A DNA stretch of 64,000 bases, from contig JASANC010002375.1 in NCBI GenBank assembly GCA_030248135.1, positions 83,230 to 147,229 on the forward strand, written 5' to 3'. The translations under genes were made by a program, and so were the position numbers. Shown here piece by piece: positions 34,801-46,389 of the stretch. Position 1 is the stretch's first letter. Every line of letters begins with the position of its first letter. The notes under the pieces were generated by a model that was not told where the DNA came from, searched no databases, and saw only the letters and a program-made list of their open reading frames with translations. Origin of the DNA: Theristus sp. LFF4_11 (taxonomy: Eukaryota; Nematoda; Chromadorea; Monhysterida; Xyalidae).

Positions 34801-35875
34801 GTTTGCTGTCAACGAACCAGAAGGCAGAGACGAGGAGTTCCGCTGCGAGCTGTTCGATCCGCAGCCGAATGATTTCTTGAACAGTGAATTCGGTCGGGCA
34901 ACCCTGCAACATGCACCCCTTGAAATTCCCATCTTGGGGGGCAACAACAAAACCAGCCGTGCGTTGGAACGCCTACAAGCGGCCTTGCTACGTCAGCAAT
35001 TGAAGAACGAACAACAACAAAACGCACTGCTCGCAGAGCAACGCGCGCTGGTCGCTGAGAAACGCGAGACGAATCGGCGGATATCGTCGTATTATTCGAG
35101 ACGGCTGCGCGAGCTTGATGAGCCGGAGCGTGACACGACAGAAAGTCGCCCGGAATGCTCAAGGCCGCCAGGAACTGTGAGAGAGTGCCCGGTGCAGGTG
35201 AGCGGGTCATCATCAAAGGTGGCGGTGGTACCCCTCCAGGAGGGTACCCATGGACGTCAGTGCCGTGACAGGACCGGTGCTGCCACGTTGAGCTCCACGA
35301 TTCGAATGCCACTTGGCTCGGTGGCAAGAACACCGAAAACGGAGCTACCGGATTGCACGTACGACGCCGAGAGTCGCAGCGATGCGATTGGTGGGTTTCG
35401 GTTTGGCACTTTTTCTTGTGCATGATTGGATGTGGTTTGTTTGGATTGAAAGCGCTGATAATGATGTACAGTGAACATACTGGAGTGAGTTGTTTATTGA
35501 GACGACATCACTGGTTGATTGACTGGTATCAAATTGATGGGTCTGTTTTTCGCCGATTTGATAATTCAGAAAATGGCCAAATTTTCAAGCGCATCAAATC
35601 AACAGTGGCGCTTTTTGCCCATTTCAAAAATACCCAATATTTCAGACCCCAGTTGCAACGAATCAGCGTTTGTCCGCACCAGTCGACTGCGACCAATACC
35701 AACTCAGGCGGTTCCCACACGTCACAACAATGACGTCATCATTGGGGCTGTGAGACCGTTGACAATGGAGCATTTGGTGCGACAAATTTCACCGTCGCCA
35801 TCAATGTTTAGGGCGCCAAATTCAAATCAGCCATTCAGTGGTCCCGGAATTAGGTTGCAATTTCGTCCATTGTGA
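28883..35875 (+). CDS. Cluster gene 9: multi-HTH (Psq plus CENP-B type), AT-hook and coiled-coil protein
   Basis: Thirteen exons fit in phase: 28883-29410, 29632-29709, 29866-29980, 30289-30389, 30767-30928, 31445-31588, 32062-32130, 32410-32499, 32912-32939, 33016-33099, 33463-33903, 34368-35390 and 35646-35875, about 1030 residues. HTH 1 is near residues 152-185 (FHHSQQFKRRVMNYRKKHSW, ETLRHFGL); its recognition half is weak. HTH 2 is FYSRMFKLAAINDYRETRSL, TSRRFGL joined to STSKCLSRWVQQEHLLRQ. It runs into CENP-B/Tc5-like blocks (GKPRFPQMDRRLLEYMQRNP; RRIEILREAERL; FKASDGYVSKFLTRHGL). After an acidic region come an AT-hook (RRKRGRPRKPK) and the shared coil (LERLQAALLRQQLKNEQQQN, EQRALVAEKRETNRR). 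No DDE catalytic domain is seen, so it looks like a domesticated pogo/Tigger-like DNA-binding protein. Exons 2, 9 and 10 are the least certain. It could be two adjacent genes. Confidence 0.68.
30095..30172. mobile_element. MITE family F, short palindromic copy
   Basis: GCATTCATGAAGCAGTATGT on the left mirrors ATACTACTTCATGAATGC on the right, with TAGTGACACATAGCTGAGGT between. It sits in intron 3 of gene 9. Confidence 0.7.
30448..30631. mobile_element. MITE family B, complete copy
   Basis: The best-preserved member: TACAGTCGAACTCTAAATGA, then GGCAATCAGCTGATTGGTTG and ATGATCACGTG on the left. CACGTGATCACCACACCAAC, CAATCAGCTGATTCCCTATA, ATTTAGAGTTCGACTGTA on the right. TA is present at both outer edges. 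It lies in intron 4 of gene 9. Confidence 0.88.
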
Positions 35876-36449
35876 TCTGTGAATCTTTGTGGAGATAAAA
35901 ATTCTTTTCGGTTTCTACTTTTGTTGAATTTTCATTTTAATACAGTTTGTTTTGTTGCTGAATAATCTGTGTTTGCTCCATTCTTGAAAAGAATTTTGCT
36001 TTTCGGTTTTTGTGATGCTGAGCATATTACTTATTACTGTGTGCGTGTTTGCCATACTCTGATTTGAGTTCTGCATGATCTGAGCAATAAAAAACAAAAC
36101 AAGCAGAACGTTTTTTCTTTGCTTTTTCATTTCAGTGTGATCAAAACACATTGCAACAAACGCAACTATTTATTCAGGAACGTTAGGCGCTCTGTGCTTC
36201 ACCCAAAACAACACTCGTCTGCTGTACAGACAAGTGCAGCATACATACGCTTGTACACTGGATGTTTCACCATACGCGTGTACATGTGTGTGTCTGAATA
36301 CTGTTACACACCTTATTCACTACTGCTACAATAGTGCTCCACTTTTATCTGCATGTATTTTGCAAAAACATTTCGACAATTCAAACTTGTACGAAAAGTC
36401 ATCAATTCCAGTTTAGATTTGCTGTGATTGATAAAAAAAACCAACAAAT
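35876..36449. other. Spacer between gene 9 and gene 10
   Basis: AT-rich. An AATAAA at about 36086 could be the poly(A) signal of gene 9. A TACAC/GTGTACA-rich stretch (about 36220-36310) has no recognised meaning. Confidence 0.4.
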
Positions 36450-38475
36450 ATGGACCCGGCCGAATACGACGAAATCGTCGCGTACCTCAGCAGCGCCGAC
36501 GAGTGTCTCCAGCGGCGGCGCTATCCGCACTGGGCGAACGATCGTACGACGCGACGCAACTTTCGGTCGCGTTGCGAGCCGTACGCACTCGACCGGGACG
36601 GCCGACTGTGCACGGTGCAGCGGCGACGCCTGAAGGAGGACGGCACCGACGAGAAGGTGCGCGGCAAGTTTCGCGTCGTGAAGGCGGCCGAAAAGAGCGA
36701 CGTGATCGCCAGCGTACACAACAACGGACACGCCGGCTGGCGCAGAACGCTCGAAACGATCGGCCAACGGTACTTCTGGCGAAATATGACCGCCGACGTG
36801 CGCGAATTCGTGCTGGCCTGCGAGCGATGTCGGCTCGACTCGCTGCTGGTGCACCCGTCCACATCGCGTCTGCGGCCGAATGGCGAGCGAGCGCTTGGCC
36901 GACGCGGCAGTGTGTCGGTTGGATGGATTGGTTTGGTTGCATTTTCAAGGTGTACAAGTGTATGCACAGGTGTACAGAACAATGTTGGCGCGTGCATTGT
37001 GGTGCAGCTGTGTGTCAGCGGGCATGCTGTGTCACCTGTCCGGAGTTTGCGTCTCGTAAAATAAGATGAAATGAAACTTCAAGTGTCACTTGTATATTGC
37101 ACATTGAAGTGTGTGATGCAATTAGTACTAGAATCGTCTGTACTTCGATCTTCGACAGCTCATGAGCCGAAAAACGAGCACACATCAACGTTTATAGCCA
37201 AGACTGTCGTCGGACGACCCAAACAACGGTCGCAGACCGCCGACCAAATGGACGTCGGAGCAGAAGATGTTTTTGGCGAGCTTGATCGAGCCGCGTCGAG
37301 ACGTGATCCATGGCAGGCGATATCACAGCAATCGCATGAAAAAGCAACGCGCATGGTCCGAGATTTACCGGCAGTTCACTGCGGTTTACCCTGGTTTGTT
37401 TTATGCTGCGATTTTATGCGCACGCAGTCGTCTGTGCACGCATTGGCTGTGGAGGCGCTGCATGCAATCACGTGATCGTCAGCCAACCAATCAGCTGATC
37501 GCCTAGAGTTCCAACTGGTGGTTGTCCGGGTCTCTAGCTTCGAGAGAACGTCTGAAACTGATTTCAGTGTTGTCCTAAACCCACTAATTTGCGTTTTTTC
37601 AACGAGAAATGGAACCAGCATTGTTTGTGCAGAAATCGCCGCCGACGTCAGCTACCTGCGACATATGTGGTACAGTTTCACCATGGCCGCGAAAACGAAA
37701 AAAATAACGGTGGTACGTTGATTGTGGACATTACAAAACGATCAATGGTTGCCTTTCGCATCGCAGTTTCCGTGTGAACAAAAGTGCCACCCGCTTGCGC
37801 GCCTGAGAGTCCGGAGTTCTCCGATTCAAACTTTTTTCATCCATCTTCTCAGGAAACCGACGGCGCCGAGATTGAGCCGTGGGCGGAGTGCGTCTATCGG
37901 GTGTGGGCGACGGCGAAACGAAACAAAACCGCATCGATGGTCCGTGGCCAAAGTGACAATGGTTCGCTCGGCAGTGGGGCACTTTTTGAGGTTTTCGACT
38001 CCCTCCGCCCGTCTTTGAAACTTGGAGAAAGGTGTCAAGCTTTGGTGGGCTTGGAGTTAATCTGAAATCAGACAACATTCACGCAATTCTATTGATTGTA
38101 TGGTCCAAATTGAATTGCACACGTCAAACTGACGAAAGTTTTGGATTTGGTTTGAGATGCATACAGTGAAAAAAAAATAAATTTTAACATGATATGCAAA
38201 CATTAATTGTTCTCCATCATGGAATGACATGAGTGCAATCGTTTTTTAGGAAATCAGTGAATCACAACAAATGTTGTACTCGACCGTATTCTTCAGAGTC
38301 GCTCAGTCGTCCGCCAAGCGCAGCGAGCAATTCGATCACTGTGAATGAAATTGCGAGCTATTTTTCAGTTGAGCCCGATTACGAACGGGCGGAAATTGAC
38401 GACCAACAAGAACAGTCGAATGCAGCGGTATTCGCGGAATCCGTTGTCAATTTTGGTTTGTTTGTTTGGTTTTGA
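36450..38475 (+). CDS. Cluster gene 10: integrase H2C2 zinc-binding plus Myb/SANT-like domain protein
   Basis: Exon 1 (36450 to about 36850-36920) encodes an H2C2 integrase zinc-binding domain: VHNNGHAGWRRTLETIGQRY, then FWRNMTADVREFVLACERCR, with the order H-x3-H...C-x2-C. Exon 2, 37198-37393, gives a Myb/SANT-like domain: PTKWTSEQKMFLASLIEPR, KKQRAWSEIYRQFTAVYP. Exons 3-5 (37633-37712, 37853-37961, 38297-38475) continue it (DVSYLRHMWYSF; EPWAECVYRVWATAKRNKTA) and end with a Ser/Glu-rich tail and stop. The total is about 330 residues. The exon 1 donor is not fixed. There is no integrase catalytic core, so this is a domesticated retroelement piece fused to a DNA-binding head. It lacks the shared coil. 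Confidence 0.66.
37440..37510. mobile_element. MITE family B, half copy
   Basis: GCATGCAATCACGTGATCGT, CAGCCAACCAATCAGCTGAT and CGCCTAGAGTTC correspond to one arm only. It lies in intron 2 of gene 10. Confidence 0.55.
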
Positions 38476-39143
38476 TGTGCCTGTCGGTTATCAGGTCAAT
38501 TTAAGCAACTTGAATAACATTTGACAAAATTATTGAAATTATTTAAAGTAGTGTAGCCTGAAATGTAGTATCTATCAGGTGTTTTTGGGGTTGTTTTGTC
38601 AATTCATTAGTTTCCTTGTGTTGCTTTCAGTTACCGATATTTTCCGCCATGACAAAATTATCAGAATTTTATTGACAAATCAAACTTATTCATCGATCCG
38701 TTACCAAATAGTTACGCAACAGTATTTTCAGCAAATCTTTCCGAATAATCACATAGACGAGTTCAAAACAATAATAAACTGCTCACCTTTACAGACAATG
38801 AGCAGTTGATCCATTCGAATGTTGCATCAACGTCAAACATTGCTGTTGAACATCTCGGGAAGGCAAAAGTGGGGCTGGTGGGGGGGGGGAAAAATGGTGT
38901 ATGATAGAAATGGTTATTGTTACTTGAAAAACTCGTGTTTTTTATCCGCTTTTTGGGTTTTTTATTTAAGAAAAGTGGGGTGGTTTTTTGTTTGGTGTTG
39001 TTTTTGTGTGCGCGTTGGGGGGGAGGAAAAAAGAGAGATTTGTTTTGGGTTTTTTGGGGGGGGGGGGGGGGGGGGGGGTGGGGAAAAAAGGGGAAAAAAA
39101 AAAAAAAAAAAATTTTTGGGGGGGGGGGAGAAAAGGGGGGGGT

Positions 39144-39193
<50 letters not shown>

Positions 39194-39443
39194 GGGGGGT
39201 TATTTAAAATAATGGTTGGAGGTATTTGTATTTATTAAATTTATTATGGGGGGGGTATACCGTATAAAATCTACGCCTCACACATCAACCTAGTAAACCA
39301 GCAATCGCAAAAGATCAATCCAAGCACATATATCACAGAAGCAATAAAAAAGTAACAATTAAAAGATCAATCCACAAGCACGCCACATAGAAGCAAAAAA
39401 CGTAACAATGAAAAACCCAGTAATGACAAAAAACGCCACCAAC
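38476..39443. other. Spacer with low-quality poly-G tract
   Basis: From about 38878 to 39260 the sequence is almost only G, with A-runs and T-runs and no complement-like structure. It resembles a sequencing or consensus failure rather than a natural repeat. Translations here are glycine or lysine homopolymers. Sequence around 39333-39400 holds a short direct duplication (TTGGATTGATCTTTT and variants on the - strand). Confidence 0.55.
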
Positions 39444-42400
39444 TTGCTGCAACTGAAGCCAGAATCGCCACGTGGTGGGCGTCATCGCGGAGCTGATGAA
39501 CGCGAAATAGGTGTGGTTGAGACGGCGGCCCCGAATCAGTGACGATGTGAACGACCAACGATGCAGACGCCAGCCGTTGATTGGCGTCATGTGCAGCGAC
39601 TGGTGGTCGTTGCCTGGAGATGAAGAACGTGATCAGTGCCTGACGGACCTAGGAAGCCGCGAACCTACAGTATGAATCAACTTACAAGCCACTCAGCTAC
39701 TCAATTAGCTTTCAGAAAAAGTGGAGAAACAAAAGTTGATGCGCTACAACGGCGGGAGCTCAACAAGTTGGTTGGTTGGTAATTCATCGGCAACTTTTCT
39801 CATCATAAAATTAGAAAAGCTACATATGTACACTGATTGATTGTATTTACAGTCGTCATGTGACACATTTGTGGAAAGGCCAACAACGCGAAACAATGAT
39901 CATGAAAAAGCGCACCAGTTGTCTCAAACGACATATTGACCAGTCCTGGTTGATGTGTGTATTTGTCGGTCATTCGCACTTGCAATGGATACGGTAGCTT
40001 CGCCGGTGATTGCGATGGTACCGTCAGGCTGGTGCTGCAAAATTTAGAAGCTGCGGTGTTTTTTCTTCGTCTCAAAAATTTCAGAACTCGTCATGCATGA
40101 GTGCCTTTTGCTGAATGATCGATTCCTCTCTTTTGCAGAGCAAAAACTGTTTCTTCATTTGTTTCACAGTAATTGGAAATAATTATTTCGCTATTTCAAG
40201 TGTAAAACAGATAAATTGGCGTCTCACTCGGCCGGAAATAGCTGACTGGTGGGACCGTAGAATGGCATGTCACAGTAATCGTCCGGTGTGTCCGAGCAGT
40301 CCGGCACCTGAAAGAAGACTTCACACATCACAATTGGCTGCTGTGTATTTGTACGATCTAATTTGCACATGGAACTCAAATGCAGACAAATCTGAGAATA
40401 AAAAAACATGGACTGTCAAATGTCTACAAAAACAATAAATGTGTTTTTATATGTACTATGATCAATTTTTTAGGTTCTGCGACGCACTGGAAAAGAAAAT
40501 AGCTTCGGACTTTACGTGGTGGTTCAAAATAGCCTGACTGACCGCTGCTACATATTTAGGGACTCGAATCACTTTTCCAGTTTTGAATTCCCGCTTCATC
40601 CATAAAACTACTTGCCTACAGTATCTATGCGCGCATTGAGTCTCGGAACCCAAACAAAAAAATTAATACCAACCTGTGCTCCAGACATCATTCCATCATC
40701 AGCCAAATCAAAAGTACCGCGGTAGTCCAACGAATTGTACCACAGCAAGTGGTCGGTCAAGACATTTTGATCGTCTGGCGAATGAATGTGACGTGTCGAA
40801 TGCTAAATTGGTTTCAAGTCGGTCAAAAAAATATAGTTCCAGTTTTCTAAAAATTCCATTCCATAATACCATTCCTTCATAGATAACGAAAGCCAAATTA
40901 ACGAAAAACAAATAAACTTCCACTATTTTACGAACCAATAAAATTATCCTCCTCAACCGCGGCATATCAGTATCGAACTTGTACGGTTGTCCCAGTCTCG
41001 TCGTGAACAGAAGCAACCAAACAATTCCACAGAATGTCACGCCCATACTGAACAACATTGGAACACGACGGGTCACAAAGAACAGCGAGCCCTGGAAATG
41101 CAGCAACACGGCACAGTTTTCGTGACTGTACATTGTTTTACACACAACTTCATGGCAGAATTTTATCAACCACGTTAACAAACTCACTCCATAGTTTTGT
41201 TTTGAACTAAATTTTACCAAAACTGTAGTAATGGTTTCAGAATGTTCTTTATTCAATTAAACTTCGGAGTTTTTTCCTTTAAATAAGCAGACCGCTCTCA
41301 CCGTGAACAAGACAACGCCAAACGCAATCAAAATGGCGACGCCCATTACGAAATACTCGGGATTGACGATTCCACCGCTTCTGCCCATGGTCGGCACGAA
41401 TATCTCGTACATCAACAGAACAGCGTAACACCCGAAAATTGCCGCTGGTAGAAGCGCAACAATGTGGCTTAACAGCAACAACTGTGGACTCCGACGGTAG
41501 TCTGTATGGGAAACGGACTTCGAGTAGAAAGTGGAGTATTCACGGAGATTCACTGTACTCGATAAAGTTGAATTGTATTCCCATGCATGTGTGTATACGT
41601 ACGCAATGGCTGAGTAAACATGGCAGCTTTCTTCAGGGTATAAGGAGCGCGCGAAATTTGAATGAAAAAAAGACGTTCAAAATTTTTCGTGTTTTTTTAG
41701 TATTATTCTGTTCATTCCTTCTCTCTTGCACACACGACTGGGCATTCTTGAAAAAGACAACTCCTAGTCTCCGACTAATGCCGTCTTGATGGAGAATGCA
41801 AGGACTGCCTCATTTATCCGGCCATACTGTGTTCTTTAATCTAGCTTGATCATATACAATGTGTCGCTACAAATCATCACGATCATTTCCAATATGCAGT
41901 CACCACTTTAGTGATGCTGAACTGATAAAATATAGGTATACAAAATAAACTCGAAATCGACCAACGTTCGGCATCTTTGCCGGTGGCCAGTCGAGAAACG
42001 AGCAAATACACGGGAATTCGCGCAAGAAGGCAAGACACTTCCATCATCGGAAAGAACGCCGACGCCAAGCCAAACCAAGTCAACGCCAGCAGCAACAGCG
42101 ACATCAGAAACAACGTTATGTCGAAGTTACAACGTTCCAATATGAATGGATCGCGCTGGAGAAATGGAACCGCAACAATTCCACAATTTCGAGTACATCA
42201 AATTATATAATTCAGAAACTGCTTTCAGTTTTATGTTAAATATTTAAATTCTGACACTACTTTTATATCATCATACAGATACTAAGCTATCACAGTTCAA
42301 CCATCTAAACTACCACCAAACATGCCTTTTTCCAGAAACAATTTGCGGCCACGTTCAGCACGGCCAATCCGGCCATAAACATCGGGCACACGTAGATCGG

Positions 42401-45400
42401 CAACAGAAGCCACGGCCGAGCGTACCATACCAATGTTATACCAAGTAAGTCAACCAGCTTCGTCAGAAGCATTCCAGTCGCGACCACTGCTGCGAAACTG
42501 ACGAGCGACAGTAAAAGCAGACCGATGAAAAGCCACAAATCGTAAGAGGCTTCTGAAAACAACAGTTATGTTGCAACGGACATCATTTGCAAAAACAAAG
42601 ATAAAAAGCATGTAACGGTGGGGAAAAAACGGTCAACAAACCGTACCTATTGGAACACGGTCTGTGCCAATACGTCTGATATTTGAAGCGAGCAAGTTGC
42701 TTAAAATCTTTGCGCTGGCTAAAATCAGCATCAGCACATTTATAGTCTGCCCTAACCGCTGCGAATAGAAGACGTTGCAAACTCCGATGATGTCAAAGAA
42801 CACCCATTGGCCCTCTTGATAGTCGGCTGGATGTGCTAGATAGGGCGAATTCGCCAGCGCTGTCAGAACTGCCAGTATGTTGTCACCTGAAGTTGAAAGG
42901 ACAACAATGTGGCTAGGTTTCACTATATTTTCTGCTTCAGTTTGTGTCGGCTCAAAAGTTTTTTTCTAGTACTTAAAAACAATTAGAATTTAGACATCAC
43001 CGGCACGCTGTATCGCTCCCTCAGCAATATATTCAGGCAGGTCAAACTCAGTGTGATAGACGTAACCATGTCTCGTGTAAGCGATGTCGAGGCCTGCGAA
43101 CAGAGGCAAGGTTACTAGAATGATCAACAATGGATACAGTTGAGGATCTTCAGTTTTACATCTGTTACCCTAACCAGGAACGCGGCCAAAATCTCGAAAT
43201 ATTCGAAAATCGGTGTCCGATGGAAAGACGCCACTTTGGAAAACCTCCTGTGCCATGACGCTCGCATGCGCGTGCGGTGCGTTCTCCATGTACAACTTTA
43301 TCAACCAGGCGTTTCCAGGACCTGCAAGATTGTAACAAAAATATAAATGCACTGCGCAAAAAGTTCACTCTTAACACTGAATCACAAAACCAATCAAAAG
43401 CAACAATAACCTGCTTGAAACAGTATTTCACGGCCACCGGAACCGGCTGCTTCCAAATTTATAAACGCTCTCACGTCATGACGCCACGGATGCGATGTGA
43501 TGAATCCGTGTGCGGCTTGCAAGAAGTTTTCTTCAGCTGAAAACGATCGAATTTTTTTGTTTTTTTGGGTCATTAATTTCTTTTTAACACATATAACAAA
43601 AACCATCAGACACAAATCGACATTGGTTGGTTGAAGATAATAAGAAAAAAATGAGTCCTATAGCCGAGTGGTTAGAGCGCTGGACTCACAACAAGCGACC
43701 GACGCGCTCACACGAGTGCGTGTTCGCATCCACCCAAGGGCCGGTGTTCTCGTGTGGAATCACTGGCAGCAACAACAGTACTGGTAGGGTGTTGTAGTTC
43801 CATCTTATTCTTACTGGTTCTTACGGCCTTAGACGTCTCGGTCTTGTGGCATCGTGTAGAGTGAGTGACCTTACAATGGGACGGTACTTAACACAATGAA
43901 CGGAGAGCGAACAAAGAATTCATGAATGATTCCACATTAACCGTCAGTTTCTTGCAAGACAGACATAGGTAAAACTAAACGGTGCAAGCATCAGTGCGGT
44001 GCTAAATCAATATGACAAGATTCCCGTCACCGGCAGCCAAATAATTTCAGCAAAAACGTCACAAATATGTAATTTGTTCGCCAAAAAACATCCCGTACCT
44101 CCATTGAACAACATGATCACATCGTTCTCAAGCGGTTCATCTCGCAGCGACAACACCCTCAGCACGTCCAACATGATCGCACAGGACACGCCGTCGTCCG
44201 ACGCTCCGGGACTGTCCGGAATCGAGTCCGTGTGACAGTTGACCAGCACGGCGTGCGCTGAGTTTTTCGCCGCCGGACCGAATCTGACGAGAATATTCGA
44301 GACGTTCTGATAGCACAGCGTGAAGTCGGACAGAAATCCAAGTTGATAGCAGCCGGTCGGCCGCTGTACGTCGACGTCGAGACGGTGAATTGGTTTTTTC
44401 CGAGCATCGATGTCGGTCAGAGCGGACAGAATGGTGCGCGACGCGTGTTCCTACAGTTGAAAGCTACAGTCCATCTGGATAATATATGCAACTAGCTGAT
44501 TGGTGGGTTGCACACATGCACCGTTGATGCACGCATTCTGTGCAAACAAACTCCGCCTCCACAGCAATATTGCACAGAATGCGCATGCATCAACTGCACG
44601 TGTCACTCAATCATCTCGTTGTATATATTAGCCAAATTGACTGTACTGTGCTTCACCACTAAAAAGATCATCGAAAAATAACCCGAACAACATTGTAAAT
44701 GACCGAAAATTAGCGAAAAGTTTTTAGAGCGTAACTCACCATTCTACAAAAAAAACACAAACCTCGTTCGCATAGCTGCCAGAGGGCCGTGGACCTTCTT
44801 TGACTAATTCCACGAGAAATCTGCGTGCTCTCTCCTCGGAAAAGTGTCCCGTCTCGTGCGCTCGTCTGACCGCCGGCACTCTTGAGTCCAAATGCAAACT
44901 GATTTGGTAGAGTATCGCGACGAAGATGATCAGAAACAACCAGTGACGGTAGCCCAGCAGCTGCAGTGGGACTGATTTCGAGCTCGAGTAGAACAATGTC
45001 CGTTTGTCGTCGTCGTCGTCGGTCACGCCATGCGTGGTCGTGATTGTTGTTGTGACTGAATTGTCTGAAAAAAAAATTAAAACATTTTGTTGAAGGAAAA
45101 CCTCAGCCAGCAGATACTCAATCCTGTGATTCCAGTTTTTGGCAAAAAAATTGAAAGCGTTCATTCAGTTGCTACATGACGCTGTGCGCTCGGGGGATCG
45201 AGCCCCGCCGAGGGAGGCACTTAATGACAGAGAAAACGCGATGGGCGCCCTACTCAATGGCGTTCTGCATGCTTCTCTGGGTTAGCCCTGGCTAAAAACA
45301 TCGCGTAAAAATCCCGACAAGAACAACAACAACATGAGTCGAGCTGAACCACACTCAGTCGGTTCTCCACTGTTTTCGAAACAAAAAACAACAACTGATT

Positions 45401-45506
45401 TTACTGTGAAAATATAAAGCAAACCGTTGTCAGATTGCGAAATCGGGCGTTGACGAGAACGAGAACGCAAGTTGTAGGGCGGATTCGATTCAGTCTCACG
45501 GTGCAT
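39444..45506 (-). CDS. ERMP1: ERMP1-type endoplasmic reticulum M28 metallopeptidase, 3' end missing
   Basis: Fifteen phase-compatible exons on the - strand: 45506-45425, 45064-44763, 44450-44099, 43536-43411, 43321-43175, 43093-43001, 42886-42647, 42552-42317, 42155-41951, 41501-41302, 41091-40936, 40802-40674, 40307-40228, 40034-39916 and 39613-39444. That is about 879 residues against about 900 in ERMP1 (from memory of the family). A membrane segment ([17 protein letters not shown]) precedes the lumenal M28 peptidase domain. Zinc and catalytic residues are visible in [23 protein letters not shown] then AEEN, and IPSDTDF-type [14 protein letters not shown]. Several hydrophobic helices and the C-terminal lumenal domain follow ([21 protein letters not shown]). 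The expected last 40 or so residues are not found; the sequence beyond enters the poly-G tract. Exon 8/9 and 9/10 borders are less certain. A SINE lies in intron 1 and a family-B MITE in intron 2. Confidence 0.9.
43655..43745 (+). other. tRNA-like sequence (pseudo-tRNA or head of another SINE)
   Basis: TAGCCGAGTGG is a perfect Pol III A-box, and TGTTCGCATCC about 60 bp later is a weaker B-box, with spacing as in a Ser/Leu-type tRNA with a long variable arm. The acceptor stem does not pair (GTCCTAT against the sequence after the B-box), and the anticodon arm is poor. It is not a functional tRNA gene. It lies in intron 3 of the ERMP1-type gene. Confidence 0.5.
44462..44645. mobile_element. MITE family B, diverged complete copy
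   Basis: The ends ACAGTCCATCTGGATAATAT and ATATTAGCCAAATTGACTGT are inverted. Internal CACATGCACCGTTGATGCAC and TGCATCAACTGCACGTGT are also mirrored. It starts about 12 bp upstream of exon 3 of the ERMP1-type gene, at the 3' splice region of intron 2. Confidence 0.68.
45165..45310 (+). mobile_element. tRNA-derived SINE, copy 5
   Basis: The B-box region GGGGGATCGAGCCCCGCCGA and the body (GACAGAGAAAACGCGATGGG, GGCGTTCTGCATGCTTCTCT, GGTTAGCCCTGGCTAAAAAC) are intact, but the A-box head is degraded. It lies in intron 1 of the ERMP1-type gene, on the opposite strand. Confidence 0.75.
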
Positions 45507-46389
45507 CGCTCTCTCGACGTTAAAGAATATGCCACTTTCGGGGGTAAAACACAAAAACGAGTGATAATTTTAATTTCTAGAAAGAAATCAAAATGAAAAT
45601 CAAACACCATAAAAGCAATAAAACCACACGTTTTGGTTTTCCAACCAGACAGAATATTCATCTGAAAACAGCGAAGAATTTCTCGATATTGCAACAATGT
45701 TTCTGAGATTAATGAAGGCGTGTAAAATTTTATTAAATTTCACGAAAAATGCTCATGTCATTTCGTCGCGCACGAAATTTACATTACACATCTGCTCCTA
45801 GTCTGAGAGTGCACCCATTAACTGTGTGTCTTTACTGCACGAAACATCATTTTGCAGACCTAGACTAGGAGCTTGTTGCGCAGTGCATTTTGATGTTTTC
45901 GCTGAGTTGCGGGCGGCTGAGTTTCATGTCTGTCTAGAAAAAAAATTGAAAGCACAAAAAGCGGCAAATTTCAAAAACCGTTTTGTAGAAAGCCTCTTTG
46001 TCGTACCGTTTCATATTTAAAGGTACATCTCATTAAGTCAAAAAATTTATTTGACTAAAAAACAAATACAGATTTTTTCAGCAAGCTATGTTTTCCTCAA
46101 CTTGATCATGCCGTTTATGTACCTTGTTCTTTAATTCCAAACGGGAATCTGTGCCGTGATGATACAAAAGAACTGACTGGTTTATTCGGACATGCCGTAC
46201 CTGATAAAAACAAACAAACAAAACACAAAAAAGGAGAAGTTTACAATATATGACATAATAAATGGTGAAGATATTGAGATATTGTGAATATATGCCCACA
46301 TTTATATACACTGATGTATGAATCGAGTCTGAATGGATATCAGAAGAAGTTAATTTTTTCTCTGTTCGCCATTTCGCCAGCAGCAGTTT
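45507..46389. other. Spacer between the ERMP1-type gene and the repeat-protein gene
   Basis: AT-rich. The phrases AGTCTGAGAGTGCACCCATT and GCAGACCTAGACTAGGAGC are a loose inverted pair around 45790-45870. No gene is recognised. Confidence 0.35.

Noticed and set aside
36450..37069. Intact LTR retrotransposon around the integrase zinc domain
   Set aside because: No reverse transcriptase, RNase H, integrase core or LTR pair is visible nearby, and the exon is followed by spliced SANT-like exons.
38819..39238. Glycine/lysine-rich reading frames across the G tract
   Set aside because: Several frames are open at once only because the sequence is homopolymeric; there is no codon structure, splice site or homology.
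43655..43745. Functional tRNA-Ser/Leu gene
   Set aside because: The A-box is perfect, but the acceptor stem, anticodon arm and B-box do not fit a working tRNA.
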